This document shows, piece after piece, positions 34,148 to 45,377 of a stretch of DNA of 64,000 nucleotides; within the stretch, counting starts at the first letter, position 1; the number at the start of each line of letters is the position of its first letter. The position numbers and the translations under genes are program-made. The DNA is from Austropuccinia psidii (Eukaryota; Basidiomycota; Pucciniomycetes; Pucciniales; Sphaerophragmiaceae), in the NCBI GenBank assembly GCA_023105745.1, contig JALGQZ010000009.1:18400564-18464563 (forward strand), given 5' to 3'. Under the pieces are notes generated by a model, which did no database searches, was not told the origin of the DNA, and was given only the letters and a program-made list of their open reading frames with translations.

Positions 34148-34612
34148 ATGAAAACAAAAACAAACAGGGGAAAAGGCTATACAGCTGGTAACTCCTGTAT
34201 AAAAGGAGTGGTGATTGACAACAAGCCCACCAAACGTTTGCTTGACCCAGGAGCCTTCTGCTCTTGTGTTGGAAAATCTTTTCTTAAGACTTGTGTACCA
34301 AACTTTGAAGACCAATTGTCACCACTTGATGGTATAAAATTCAACAGTGCAAGTAATCCAATGAAAGCATTAGAAATCTTTGAGACCAATGTCATATTCC
34401 CACATATAAATGGGAATTTAAGAATTACAGTTGAATTTGTTGTTATGGAAAACTGCTCTAGTACCCATTTTATATTGGGAAATGACTATTTAATCATGTA
34501 TGGGATGGATTTGCATGGCAACAAAGACAGATACATTACTATTGGAGACAATAAGCGCCAAAAATTTGCCTTTTTACCATTTAAAAGACAAATTACAGTA
34601 AACAAAGTATGA
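34148..34612 (+). pseudogene. E2 protease with DPG at active site
   Basis: Corresponds to the E1 protease (KGYTAGNS, SCVGKSFLKTCVPN, FILGNDYLIMYGMD), but the catalytic triplet reads GAC CCA GGA, Asp-Pro-Gly (34244-34252), instead of Asp-Thr/Ser-Gly. E3 has the same Pro codon. A stop at 34142-34144 lies just upstream. Confidence 0.8.
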
Positions 34613-37600
34613 CCAGTCAACCTAGAGTTAGAGAAATTCAAGTCTGAACAGTTAAATGAGGCTGAAATAAGCCTTCATCTGACTTATAAACAGGAAAATG
34701 AACTTTCTTCCCTTTTGTATGACCACAGAGGAGCATTTGCTTCAGACAAAGAACCTCTAGGAGCAATTATTGGTCATGAAGTTGACATCATTCTTAACAT
34801 TGAGAGACCTAATCCACCACTCTTAAGAAGACCTACATATCCAGCAAGTCCAAAATCAAGAGAAGCTCTAGAAATTCATATCAATGAACTTCTGGACCTT
34901 GGTGTAATAAGAAACGTAGGCCACAATGAAGAAGTGGAAATACCTACACCAGTCATAGTGGCAAGGCATAATGGAAAATCCAGAATGGTTGGGGACTTTA
35001 GAGCTCTGAACACTTACACTGTTCCAGACAGATACCCAATACCAAAAATCCAAATTTCCCTTACTCAAATATCTCAAGCAGTGTATATAACCACTATGGA
35101 TGCCCTTAAAGGATTCCATCAAAATGTGGTGACACCAAGTGCAAGAAAATACTTGGGAATTATTGTTCATTGTGGAGTGTATGAATACTTGAGGATGCCC
35201 TTTGGTATCAAAAATGCACCTTCACACTTCCAAAGAATGATGAATGAAATCTTCCCTGAAGAACTCTCAGAGGGATGATTAATCATTTACATTGATGACA
35301 TTATTATCTCTTCCAAAACTTGGGAGGAGCACATGTACAGATTGTCCAGAGTTTTGACAAAAATTCAATCAGTAAACATTAAAATCTCCTTGAAGAAATG
35401 TCATTTTGGATTTAAAGAACTTAAAGCACTAGGACATGTTGTATCTGGTTTGTCCCTTGGAATTGACAAAAACAAAGTTGCAGCAGTATTGCTAAAACCC
35501 ATGCCTCAGAATAAGAAGGAAATTCAGTCATTCTTAGGTTTTGCGGGATATTACAGGCAACACATTAAAGATTTTGCATCCATAGCAAGACCACTTTATA
35601 AATTGTGTGACAAAGACACCATATTTGAAATTACTGTTGACAGAGTCAAAGCTTTTGAGTCTCTAAGAGAATACTTGACCACTGCTCCACTCTTACTGAT
35701 GCCAGACTTTAAATTACCTTCCAAACTGTATATTGATGCATCAGGGGATGGACTAGGTGCTGCACTTCACCAAGCTCAGATCATAAATGATAAACCTGTA
35801 GAAGGACCCATATGTTTCATATCCAGGCAAATCAAGCCAGCTGAAGCCAGATATGGTGCAAGTCAAATGGAATGTCTATTCCTTGTCTGGGCCTTGGAGA
35901 AATTGAACTACTTCTTAGAGCGATGTGTTTTCAAGGTAATAACAGATTGTACAGCTGTCAAATCACTTCTGAACATGAAGACATGAACAGACATATGCTC
36001 AGATGGCAAATAGCCATACAAGAATACAGAGGCAATATGACTATTGCTCATAAGGATGGGAATATTCATAAGAATGCAGATGGACCAAGCAGATGGCCAT
36101 TACCAAATAATATTGATAACCCTGCTTATGTGCCAGAAGAAGCTTCACCACAAATTCCAATAGAAGGAATAAGTGTTGCAGACTTGAACACCACCTTCTT
36201 TGAAGAAGTCATAAGCAGCTACACTCAAGATAAGAATTGTAGCATCTTATGCCAGTTACTTGGCAAAGACTGTAAAGACAACTCTCTAATACATGCCTTG
36301 GATGAAGTATGGAAGGAATCTTATGATGAAGGAAGATTTCACCTACTGGATGGTATAATTTACCACAGAACCAAGCACACATGTGTCATGACAGTTGTAG
36401 ACAGGTCATTAATCAATCTTGTACTGAAAGAATGCTATGATAGTCCCTTTTCAGGACATCTGTCTTAAGACAGAACAAGAGAGAAAGTAAAGGCCTGCAT
36501 ATGGTGGCCAATGTGGCAGAACGATGTTGCAGAGTATTGCAAAACCTGTGACAGATTCCAAAAGGCAAATAAATCCACTGGAAAGAGACTTGGAAATATG
36601 ATAAAAATCCAAGAACCAAACAGACCTTGGGAAATTGTCCATATGGATTGGGTAACTGGCCTACCAACAGGAGGTGACAGAAGCTATAATCCTTGCCTAG
36701 TAATTGTGGACAGGTTCAGTAAAGCTCCAATCTTTTTACCATGTCACAAGGATGATACAGCCATGGATACAGCTCTTCTGATATGGAATAGAGTAGTGTC
36801 ATGGACTGGGATATTAACAAATATCATTAGTGATAGGGGCCCAAATTCACTTCAGCACTATGGACAAATCTTCACCAATTATTTGGAACTAAGCTGTCTT
36901 TCTCTACAGCCTACCACCCACAAACTGATGGTCTGGCTGAAAGGATGATCCAAATCTTAGAGGACATGGTGAGAAGAATTTTGGCATATGGCCTTGAATT
37001 CAAAGATTGTGATGGATTTACCCATGATTGGTGTACTATGTTTCCAGCACTGGAATTAGCATATAAAACATCAATCCATGCCAGTACCAATAAAACTCCT
37101 GCTATTCAACAAAAAGGATGGAACCCCAAGTTGCCCCAAGATTCCTTGAGGAAAGATTTAATTGAAATACATCCCACAGCTGCTAGCTTCAAAGGAATGC
37201 TAGACAAAGCTAGAAAGCATGCAGTAAGGTGCATGGAGGACTCTTTTTCATATGCTAAAGACAAATCGGATCTTGTATCCACCACTAACTTCAATAACAT
37301 CAAAGGATGTAAAAAGTTGAAAGACTCCTTTGCAGGACCTTTTGTGATTAACGCCCTCCATGGAGAAAATGCTGTTTAAGTAGAGTTATCTGAAGAACTT
37401 AGAAATAAGCATCCTAAATTTCCAGTGAGCTTGATAAAGCCATATAAATCTAGTGATGCTGAGAAATTTCCCTTGAGGAATAAGATTCCCCAAGTTATAC
37501 CTCCTATTGAGACATCTGATACTAAGAAAATTACCAAAGTTCTTAAAGAAAGAAAATTAAGAACCAAAAAAGTAAGGGAATACCTTGTTAGGTACAGTGA

Positions 37601-37703
37601 CCCAACTTTTGAAGATGAATGGTTAGAAGAAAAAGATATACCAGAAGCTACTCAACTCCTCAGGAGATTCAGACACACTAGAAACACCAATATTACAAAG
37701 TAA
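34613..37703 (+). pseudogene. E2 Pol: RT, RNase H, integrase, chromodomain-like tail
   Basis: RT from about 34850 (GHNEEVEIPTPVI, VGDFRALNTY, DALKGFHQNVV); YIDD follows just after a TGA at 35276-35278. RNase H ([31 protein letters not shown]) ends in a frameshift near 35984. The integrase finger and core (HMDWVTGLP) are present, but the second catalytic segment is shifted near 36840 and part of the linker near 37265 is deleted. The C-terminus, 37425-37703, is open: SLIKPYKSSD, then REYLVRYSDP...DEWLEEKDI...LLRRFRHTR, a diverged chromodomain pattern. Confidence 0.9.
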
Positions 37704-37714
37704 TATTCTTTTTT

Positions 37715-37726
37715 AGGGGGAGGGAA
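37715..37726 (+). promoter_or_regulatory. Polypurine tract of E2
   Basis: AGGGGGAGGGAA directly before TGTGAGCC of the 3' LTR. Confidence 0.85.
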
Positions 37727-38227
37727 TGTGAGCCTTAGAGGTAATTTCATATACCCAAAAGACCACAAATACAAAATTAAAATATAAATATAATTAAAAT
37801 AAATTTATTTATATTATTAAAATAAAAATCAAAATATAAATATGAAATTATATTCAAAATAAAAAATTCAATTACAATTTAAAAATAAAATTACATTAAA
37901 TTTTGGAATTATAAAATTACATTTATATTTGAAAAAATTAAGTAAAAATGAAATTTTAACAAAATTGTAAAAAAGTGAAATAAAAATTATTATAAATTTT
38001 TGTTCAATAAATAAACATTTAAAAATTATTTCACCATTGGATTCCTCATAAAAAATCAGGTGGGGTCACCTCTGAGTGAAGTTCTTGTAACTCAACTCTA
38101 AATAAGCTTAAATTAAGTTTTTAGCATTTTCAATACAAAAGTTAAAGATCCCCAAAACTTTGATTTAATTCACACCACATGTGGTGTTAACCATCAATTT
38201 TTGTGTTAAAATTGAGGTGTTGTGTTT
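37727..38227 (+). repeat. E2 3' LTR, first 501 bp only
   Basis: Collinear with the E2 5' LTR to TTGTGTTT, then abruptly joined to inverted E3 LTR sequence. About 1.3 kb of this LTR is missing. Confidence 0.85.
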
Positions 38228-39200
38228 CGTCAGAGTGTGTGTAAGAGGCGTAGAAATCAGTTGGAACTGTTTTTACTAACATTGTTTTAACTTAAGGGTA
38301 GTTTTACCCTCTTGGAAACAGTTAAAACTGCCCTGGTTGGTATCAAAACCTCATCATCAATTGAGTCACAGACCCTGTGACTCAAGTCCAGGCCATAAGT
38401 GATGAACGTTTGCGTGAATTTTGACATCTCACGCCTGTCAGCAAGGATTTTGGGGGTCTAGCTCTCCCTTAGAGCTAGAGTTCCTTTTCCCCCCAATTTT
38501 ACTCTTTCCAATTGATTTTTTCCTTTAATTCCACATCATGTATTATACTTGTAATTTACATATGTAATTCAATTGAATTGTACAGTACAATACAGTCATC
38601 ATTGATACCTCATATGCAAATCAAAGTTCACTTATGTAATACACGCGCACATTTTGACATTTCAATTGAATTCAATTCCTCATAGCTTCTAAAATAAACA
38701 CAAAAATTGATGGTTAACACCACATGTGGTGCGAATTAAATGAAAGTTTTGAGGATTTTCAATTTTTGTATTGAAAATACTAAAAACTTAATTTAAGCTT
38801 ATTTAGAGTTGCGTTACAAAAATTTCATCCAGAGGTGGCCCTACTTTATTTTTTTTATGAGGAATCCAATGGTGTGATAATTTCTTTATGTTTACTTATT
38901 GGATAAAAAGTTATAATATATTTTATATGACATTTTACCAAAAATATTTTAATTTCACTTTTTTTTATTAAAAATTCATTTTTACTTAATTTTTACAAGT
39001 AAAAATATAATTTCATAATTCTAAATTTTATTGTAATTTTATTTTTAAATTATAATTAAGTTTTGATTTTTAAATATAAATTTGTATTTATATTTCAATT
39101 TTCATTTTTATAATAAAAATAAATTTATTTTCTTTATATTTGTATCTTAATTTATCATTTGTGGTCTTTTGGGTATATGAAAATACCTTTAAGGCTCACA
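38228..39200 (-). repeat. E3 3' LTR, part 2
   Basis: Starts CGTCAGAGTGTGTG on the plus strand and ends AAGGCTCACA at 39200, collinear with 56107-57116 of the E3 5' LTR. It completes the piece at 28753-29544. Confidence 0.85.
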
Positions 39201-39212
39201 TTCCCTCCCCCT
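39201..39212 (-). promoter_or_regulatory. Polypurine tract of E3
   Basis: Minus strand AGGGGGAGGGAA, identical to the E2 tract, next to the 3' LTR. Confidence 0.85.
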
Positions 39213-42200
39213 AAAAAAAGAATATTACTTTTTAATATTGTTATTTCTAGTGTGCCTGAACCTTCTGAGAAGTTTAGTAGCTTCAGGTATGTCTTTTTCT
39301 GGCAACCATTCATCTTCACAAGTTGGGTCACTGTACCTAACAAGGTATTCCCTTACTTTGTTAGTTCTCAACTTTCTTTCTTTGAGAACTTTGGTAATTT
39401 TCTTACTACCAGATGACTCAATAGGAGGTAAAACTTGGGAACTTTATTCCTCAAGGGAAATTTTTCAGAATCACTAGATTTATATGGCTTTATCAAGCTC
39501 ACTGGAAATGTAGGATGCTTATTGCTAAGTTCTTCAGATAGCTCTACTACTCTACTTCCACAGAATTTTCCCCATGGTGGGCCTTAATAACAAAAGGTCC
39601 TGCAAAGGATTCTTTAAACTTTTTACATCCTTTGATGTTAATGACATTAGTGGTGGATACAAGAACTAAATCCCCCACTTTGAAATCTGGAGTGGCATGT
39701 GATTTATCCCATTTATCCTTAGCATATGCAAAAGAGTCCTCCATGCACCTTACTGCATCTTTTCTAGCTTTTTATAGCATTCCCTTGAAGCTAGCAGATG
39801 TGGGATTTATTTCAATCAAATCTTTCCTCAAGGAATCTTGGGCTAATTTGGGGTTCCATCCCTTTTCTAGGATAGCAGGAGTTTGATTGGTACTGGAATG
39901 GATTGATTTTTTATATGCTAATTCCAGTGCTGGCAACAGAGTACACCAATAATGGGTAAATCCATCACGATCTTTGAATTCAAGGCCATATGCACGAAAT
40001 CGTCTTACCATGTCCTCTAAGGTTTGGATCATCCTTTCATCCAGACCATCAGCTTGTGGGTGGTAGGATGTAGAGAAAGACAGCTTAGTGCCAAATAATT
40101 GGTGAAGATTTGTCCATAGTGCTGAAGTGAATTTGGGATCCCTATCACTAATAATATTTGTAAATATTCCAGTCCATGACACTACTCTATTCCATATCAG
40201 AAGAGCTGTATCCATGGCTGTATCATCCTTGTGACATGGTAAAAGGATTGGAGTTTTACTGAATCTGTCCACAATCACTAGGCAAGCATTATACCTTCTG
40301 TCACCTGCTGGTGGTAGGGCAGTTACCCAATTCATATGGACTATTTCCCAAGGTCTGCTTGGTCCTTGGATTTTTATCATATTTCCAAGTCTTTTGCCAG
40401 TGGATTTATTTGCTTTTTGACATCTGTAACAGGTTTTGCAATACTCTGAAACATCTTTCTGCCACTTTGGCCAACATATGCAGGTCTTTACTTTCTCTCT
40501 TTTTCTGTCTTCAGACAGATGTCCTGAAAAGGGGCTGTCATGCCATTCTTTTAGTACAAGATTGATTAATGACCTGTCCACAACTGTCTTGACACATGTG
40601 TGCTTGGTCCTGTGGTAAATTATACCATCCAGTAGGTGAAATCTTCCTTCATCATAAGACTTCTTCCATACTTCATCAGAGGCATGTATGGCAGAGTTTT
40701 CTTTACAGTGTATGTTAGGTAATTGGCACAAGATTCTACAACTCCTATCTTGAGTGTAACTGTGTCTTACTTCTTAAAAGAAGGTGGTGTTCAAGTCTGT
40801 AACACTTATTCATTCTATTGGGATCTGTGGTGAAGCTTCTTGTGGAACATAAGCAGGATTATCAATATTATTTGGTAATGGCCATCTGATTGGTCCATCT
40901 GCATTCTTATGAATATTACCATCCTTATGAACAATAGCCGTATTGCCTTTGTATTATTGTATGGCTATTTGCCATCTGAGCATATTTCTGTTGGGTGTTT
41001 TCATGTTTAAAAGTGATTTGGCAGCTGTAAAATCTGTTGTCACCTCGAAAACACATCCCTCTAAGAAGTAGTTCAATTTTTCCAAGGCACAGACAAGGCA
41101 TAGACATTCCATTTGACTTGCTCCATATCTGGCTTCAGGTGGTTTGATTTGCCTGGATATGAAACATATGGGTCCTTCTACAGGTTTATCATTTCGAATC
41201 TGAACTTGGTGAAGTGCAGCACCCAGCCCATCCCCTGATGCATCAATACACAATTTAAAAGGCAATTTATAGTCTGGCATCAATAAGAGTGGAGCAGTGG
41301 TTAAGGCTTCTCTTAGAGACTCAAAAGCTTTGACTCTGTCAACAGTAATTTCAATTACTGTGTCTTTGTCACACAATTTATAAAGTGGTCTTGCTATGGA
41401 TGCAAAATCTTTAATGTGTTGCCTGTAATATCCTGCAAAACCTAAAAATGACTGAATTTCCTTTTTGTTCTGAGGCATGGGTTATAGAAATACTTCTGCA
41501 ACTTTGTTTTTGTCAATTCCAAGGGACAAACCAGATACAACATGTCCTAGTGCTTTAAGTTCTTTAAATCCAAAAATGGCATTTCTTTAAGGAGATTTTC
41601 ATGTTTACTGATTGAATTTTTGTCAAACCTCTGGACAACCTGTACATGTGCTCTTCCCAAGTCTTGCAGAAGACAATAATGTCATCAATGTAAATGATTA
41701 ACCATCCCTCTGAAAGTTCTTCAGGGAAGATTTCATTCCTCATTCTTTGGAAGTGTGAGGGTTCATTCTTGATACAAAAGGGCATTCTTAAATATTCATA
41801 CACTCCACAATAAACAATAATTCTCAAATATTTTCTTGCTTTTGGTGTCACCACATTTTGATGGAATCCTTTAAGGGAATCCATATTGGCTATATACACT
41901 GCTTGAGATATTTGGGTAAGGGCAATTTGGATTTTTGGTATTGGGTATCTGCCTTGAACAGTGTAAGTCTTCAGAGCTCTAAATTCACCAACCATTCTAG
42001 ATTTTCCATTATGTAATGCCACCATGACTGGTGTAGTTATTTCTACTTCTTCATTGTGGCCTACCTTTCTTATTGAACCAAGGTCCAGAAGTTCTTTGAT
42101 ATGAATTTCTAGAGCTTCTCTTGATTTTGGACTTGTGGATATGCAGGTCTTCTTAAGAGTGGTGGATAAGGTCTCTCAATGTTAAAAACAATGTCAACTT

Positions 42201-42275
42201 CATGACCAATAATTGCCCCTAGGGGTTGTTTATCTGAAGCAACTGCTTCTTTGTGGTTATATAAAAGACTAGAGA
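39213..42275 (-). pseudogene. E3 Pol: RT, RNase H, integrase, C-terminal part
   Basis: In element order: pre-RT segment GAIIGHEVDIVFNIERP (about 42218-42168), RT 42025-41564 (VGEFRALKTY, YIDDIIVFCKTW), RNase H 41478-40954 ([15 protein letters not shown]) and integrase 40731-39772 ([41 protein letters not shown]). The GPF and chromodomain-like tail is in 39744-39213, in broken frames. The first core residue region reads HMNW where relatives have HMDW, so the first catalytic Asp is Asn. Several stops and frameshifts separate the parts. E4 interrupts it at 42275/51959. Confidence 0.85.
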
Positions 42276-43714
42276 TGTCAGCCTGTGACTCAAAACCAGA
42301 GCACAAGCATGACAGCCAAAATACCATAAACCAATGGTATAGCCAAGATACCACAAAAACATGGAGCTGAGCCAAATCAGCTCAAAAAGGTATCAAAAAA
42401 AAGAAGAAACTCACCCCTTTCTGAAAATATAAGTCCCATCACCATAGGACAAGAAACAACAAAGTTATTCCTGCTCAAAGGTGTTGCTGAGCATAAACCT
42501 TAATTTTCACCTCTCATCTAAAATACAGATGGAGAGGCCTAACCCCATCAAATGGGTACTCAAAATGAAGCTCTAAGCCAGGGCTATCCAATGGTACTAG
42601 CCAAACTGAGCTAGCACCAGTATTACTTGAGTTATGGCCAAATTCAGGCCAAAGAAGGGTGAACAAAACATTCACCTCTCATCTAACTTTTACAGTTTTA
42701 GTGTGAGATACCTAAAGTGGGGTCTTTTTGGAAAGTGAAAAATAAGGGCTATCTGATGGTGTAATCCATTTCCTCATATCTCAACTATAGCAGAACGTAT
42801 GGGGCAAACAAGCCCAATACAGCTTTTTGGCTAAACCATGCATATGTACAAAACTCTTGTACATGGCATAACTTTGCCATATTTAATGATAGCCATATCA
42901 AATAAGGTACCATTGTGTAGAACACATACGGGGATACACACCGATTCAGTCTTGAGGTTGATATCTAAAGAACTGACAAAGATACAGCTGTTTTAAGGTC
43001 AAAATCCCACATTATGACCAATACAGCCTTCCCATGGGATAATGTCCCATAAACATAAATATGAGGTGTCAAATAGACAAAGAAGCTTGTTTTTACTTCA
43101 ATACCTCATATATCAGTCAATACTGGGGTCCCATACAGTTTCTGTACAGCATTCTACGCGTCATACACGTCAGAATCAGGCTGTGAGGTCCCCAGATGAA
43201 AATTTTCACCCTGTATTGGTAAAAACTGCCCAGATGTGGTTTCAAAGCCACATCTGAGCCCAATACAGGCTATACAGGTCTTTGCAAACCACAATCCTGT
43301 CTCAGAGAGTGAAAGAATCTTCACTTCCTCTACGTGGAAAGGTCTAGCACCCTATCCACCCCATTTCAGGATAAAAAGGAGGTGTTTCACAGCCAGAATT
43401 GTTTCCTCATCCTGCTCTTGAATACCCTACATAGTTAACTGTCAAGAACAGTTTTACTCTTGGGTAATAATCAGCTGGAATTATAACTTTAATTATTGTA
43501 GCTCTTACTATAGTAATCCAACTGGTAAGACTGCACCCTGGGTTCTCAATAGCACTCACCACCACTATTCTTCAATAGTAGAAACCTTTTATTATATTAT
43601 AAATCATCATCTTAAATTAAAAACACTTATTTTAAATCATTTTTCTATGTGTCACAGTCATAGTTCTAGCTGTAAATAGCCTAATTACTGCTTCAACATA
43701 GACTCAACCTGACA
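42276..43714 (+). repeat. E4 5' LTR
   Basis: 1,439 bp, collinear with the 3' LTR. Contains CACGTCAGAAT at 43166-43176 and short plus-strand frames that recur in the other LTR. Confidence 0.95.
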
Positions 43715-43731
43715 TTTTGGGGGCCTGGCTG
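43715..43731 (+). promoter_or_regulatory. Primer binding site of E4
   Basis: TTTTGGGGGCCTGGCTG right after the 5' LTR, sharing the TGGGGGCC core of the other families. Confidence 0.6.
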
Positions 43732-44308
43732 TGTTTTAAATTTTTTTTGGACCTTTATAAGTGAGTTTTTTCTCTTATTTCTCACTTTGTGACAATTGTT
43801 TTTTTCTTTTTAGGTGTAAAATTTCTTAAAAAATATATATTATATATATTTTTTGGTATATATACCACCTTTTTACTCATATTATAAGAGTACTTGCCAT
43901 GTGGTTAATACCCACAGCAACCTTTATTTTTGGTGTGTTTTACATATAAAAACACATAAGCCATCAATAAGTCCTGTATTCTTGATTGAATAAGGACACC
44001 TCTGACTGTAAAACCAACAGTTGAGGTGTGGTTAAGTGTATTGTTAACTCAATTACATTTATATAGAGCCATTTGTATAGATTACACTTGAAAACCACAA
44101 GTGAATCTGTGGGATACTGGCACACAAACAGTGGGACAGTGTACCAAAAGCTGTAATTCTGACGTGAAATTGTTGATTCAATTACACTGTCATTATATAG
44201 GGCATATTATAGTAACATACAAGCCCAGAGGCCATTCTTAGACGTGCAAAACCAGCATTTTGAGAAGTCTTAACTGACATAAGCCCTCTTTTTCCTACCT
44301 TGATTCAG
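43732..44308 (+). other. E4 untranslated leader with probable first intron
   Basis: A strong donor GTGAGT at 43761 and an acceptor with branch CTGAC (44274-44278), pyrimidine tract and TTGATTCAG (to 44308) would bound a 548-nt intron. No frame of note lies inside. The last base before the donor is A and the first two after the acceptor are TG, so this splice would create an ATG. Confidence 0.45.
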
Positions 44309-45377
44309 TGGAGGAAAATTACATCCCACTTGAGACCCAGTCACAGGCCAACACACCAGTGACACCCTCAGAACCAGAGGGCAGCAAGGGCAAAGGAAAG
44401 AGGCACAGTGAAGGCCTGACTACAGCTAAGAAGTGGACACCAATAGCCACACAGAGAAGTAGAAAACCACTAAACTCTGCATCAATACAAGGTAAACCAG
44501 CCTTAACAACTTTTACAGGGAAGATTACTATAGCTAACCCAGTTGTAACCTCTAAAGGTAAATTTCCCAAATCAGCAGACAACAAATTTGTACAAGGCAC
44601 AGCCAAAGGTAAATGCCCTAAGAACATAAAGGTTTTGACTTCTTGCAAACACTAACATGTCACCTGTACACCTCAGAGATCTTGGCTTCCAAAGGAACCA
44701 GCCAGAGGACAGGGAAGACTTGTCCAGAACCAGAAAACCTGAAAGAGGGCACCCTGGACACAGTAGTTGATGGCAAAACAATGAGGGAGATAATATCAAC
44801 CCTGCCATTCATGTTCCAATTCAATGGAGACCTCAAACCAGAGGACTGGAAAGACATGGATCAACTTCTTCAGCTCCACCAACTCCTCAAGGACCTATTC
44901 CAATGGAGCATGGACAACAAAAGGTTCAGCCTGGCATCTCACTGGGAAGAACTTGGAGCAAGTTGCCAAAATATCTATCTCAAAGAGATAGGCTTCAAAG
45001 ACCTTATGGTAATCACCAAAGGTTGGAATCCTACCAGGCAGCTCAGACTCCTGGAGGCAAGGGCACAGAGGATAAGGGAGAATCAAGCCACTATCCAAGC
45101 TATAGAAGAACGGTTAACCCAGACAGGGCCTACTCAGATTCCTTCAGGCTCACAAGGAGCAAGCCAAATCAGCTCTCCAGTGGCTTCACACCATTCAGAA
45201 AGCAGCAGATCAGTGGCCAAGAGTCACCATTCTTCACAATTCCAGGAAGTTTCCAGGAGAAGACAAGGGAACAAAGGCAAGCACAAAGCCTCCTTCAACC
45301 AGAGGAGGAAAGAGTCAGACCCTATGATTCAGAAGCTGTTAGATTTGGTAAAAGAAGTTCAAAAGAGCCAGAAGTAG
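44309..45377 (+). CDS. E4 ORF-A: leader exon spliced to +1 frame over gag, intact
   Basis: Exon 1 is 44309-44608 (TG GAG GAA ..., phase 1 at its end). The 68-nt intron 44609-44676 has donor GTAAAT, branch ACTAAC and acceptor CTCAG. Exon 2 is 44677-45377, 233 codons to the stop. Earlier GTAAA donors at 44492 and 44558 are in the same phase and would give shorter leaders. Exon 1 is Lys/Thr/Ser-rich. Exon 2 has an acidic-aromatic middle (LKPEDWKDMDQLLQL), a KDLMVITKGWNP motif shared in position with E1 (YSNGWNPL), a basic Ser/Arg-rich part, and the end MIQKLLDLVKEVQKSQK. No known domain. I recall abundant predicted A. psidii proteins with this layout starting MEEN. Role unknown; a small nucleic-acid-binding or regulatory partner of Gag is possible. 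Confidence 0.6.

Larger units (their letters stand above)
29545..38227 (+). mobile_element. Ty3/gypsy element E2, 3' LTR truncated
   Basis: Plus-strand element inserted into the 3' LTR of E3. The 5' LTR (29545-31347) is complete. The 3' LTR keeps only its first 501 bp and joins the remaining E3 LTR at 38227/38228. The body holds leader exon, ORF-A, gag, protease, RT, RNase H, integrase and chromodomain-like tail. Gag-pol has many lesions: frameshifts near 32703, 35984 and 36840, and stops at 33404, 33488, 34046, 34142, 35276 and 36466, among others. The target duplication on the right was lost with the deletion. Confidence 0.9.

Noticed and set aside
43042..43421. Two short plus-strand frames in the E4 LTR, also in the other LTR (51286-51665)
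   Set aside because: The two LTRs were identical at insertion, so agreement between them is weak evidence for coding; no domain seen.
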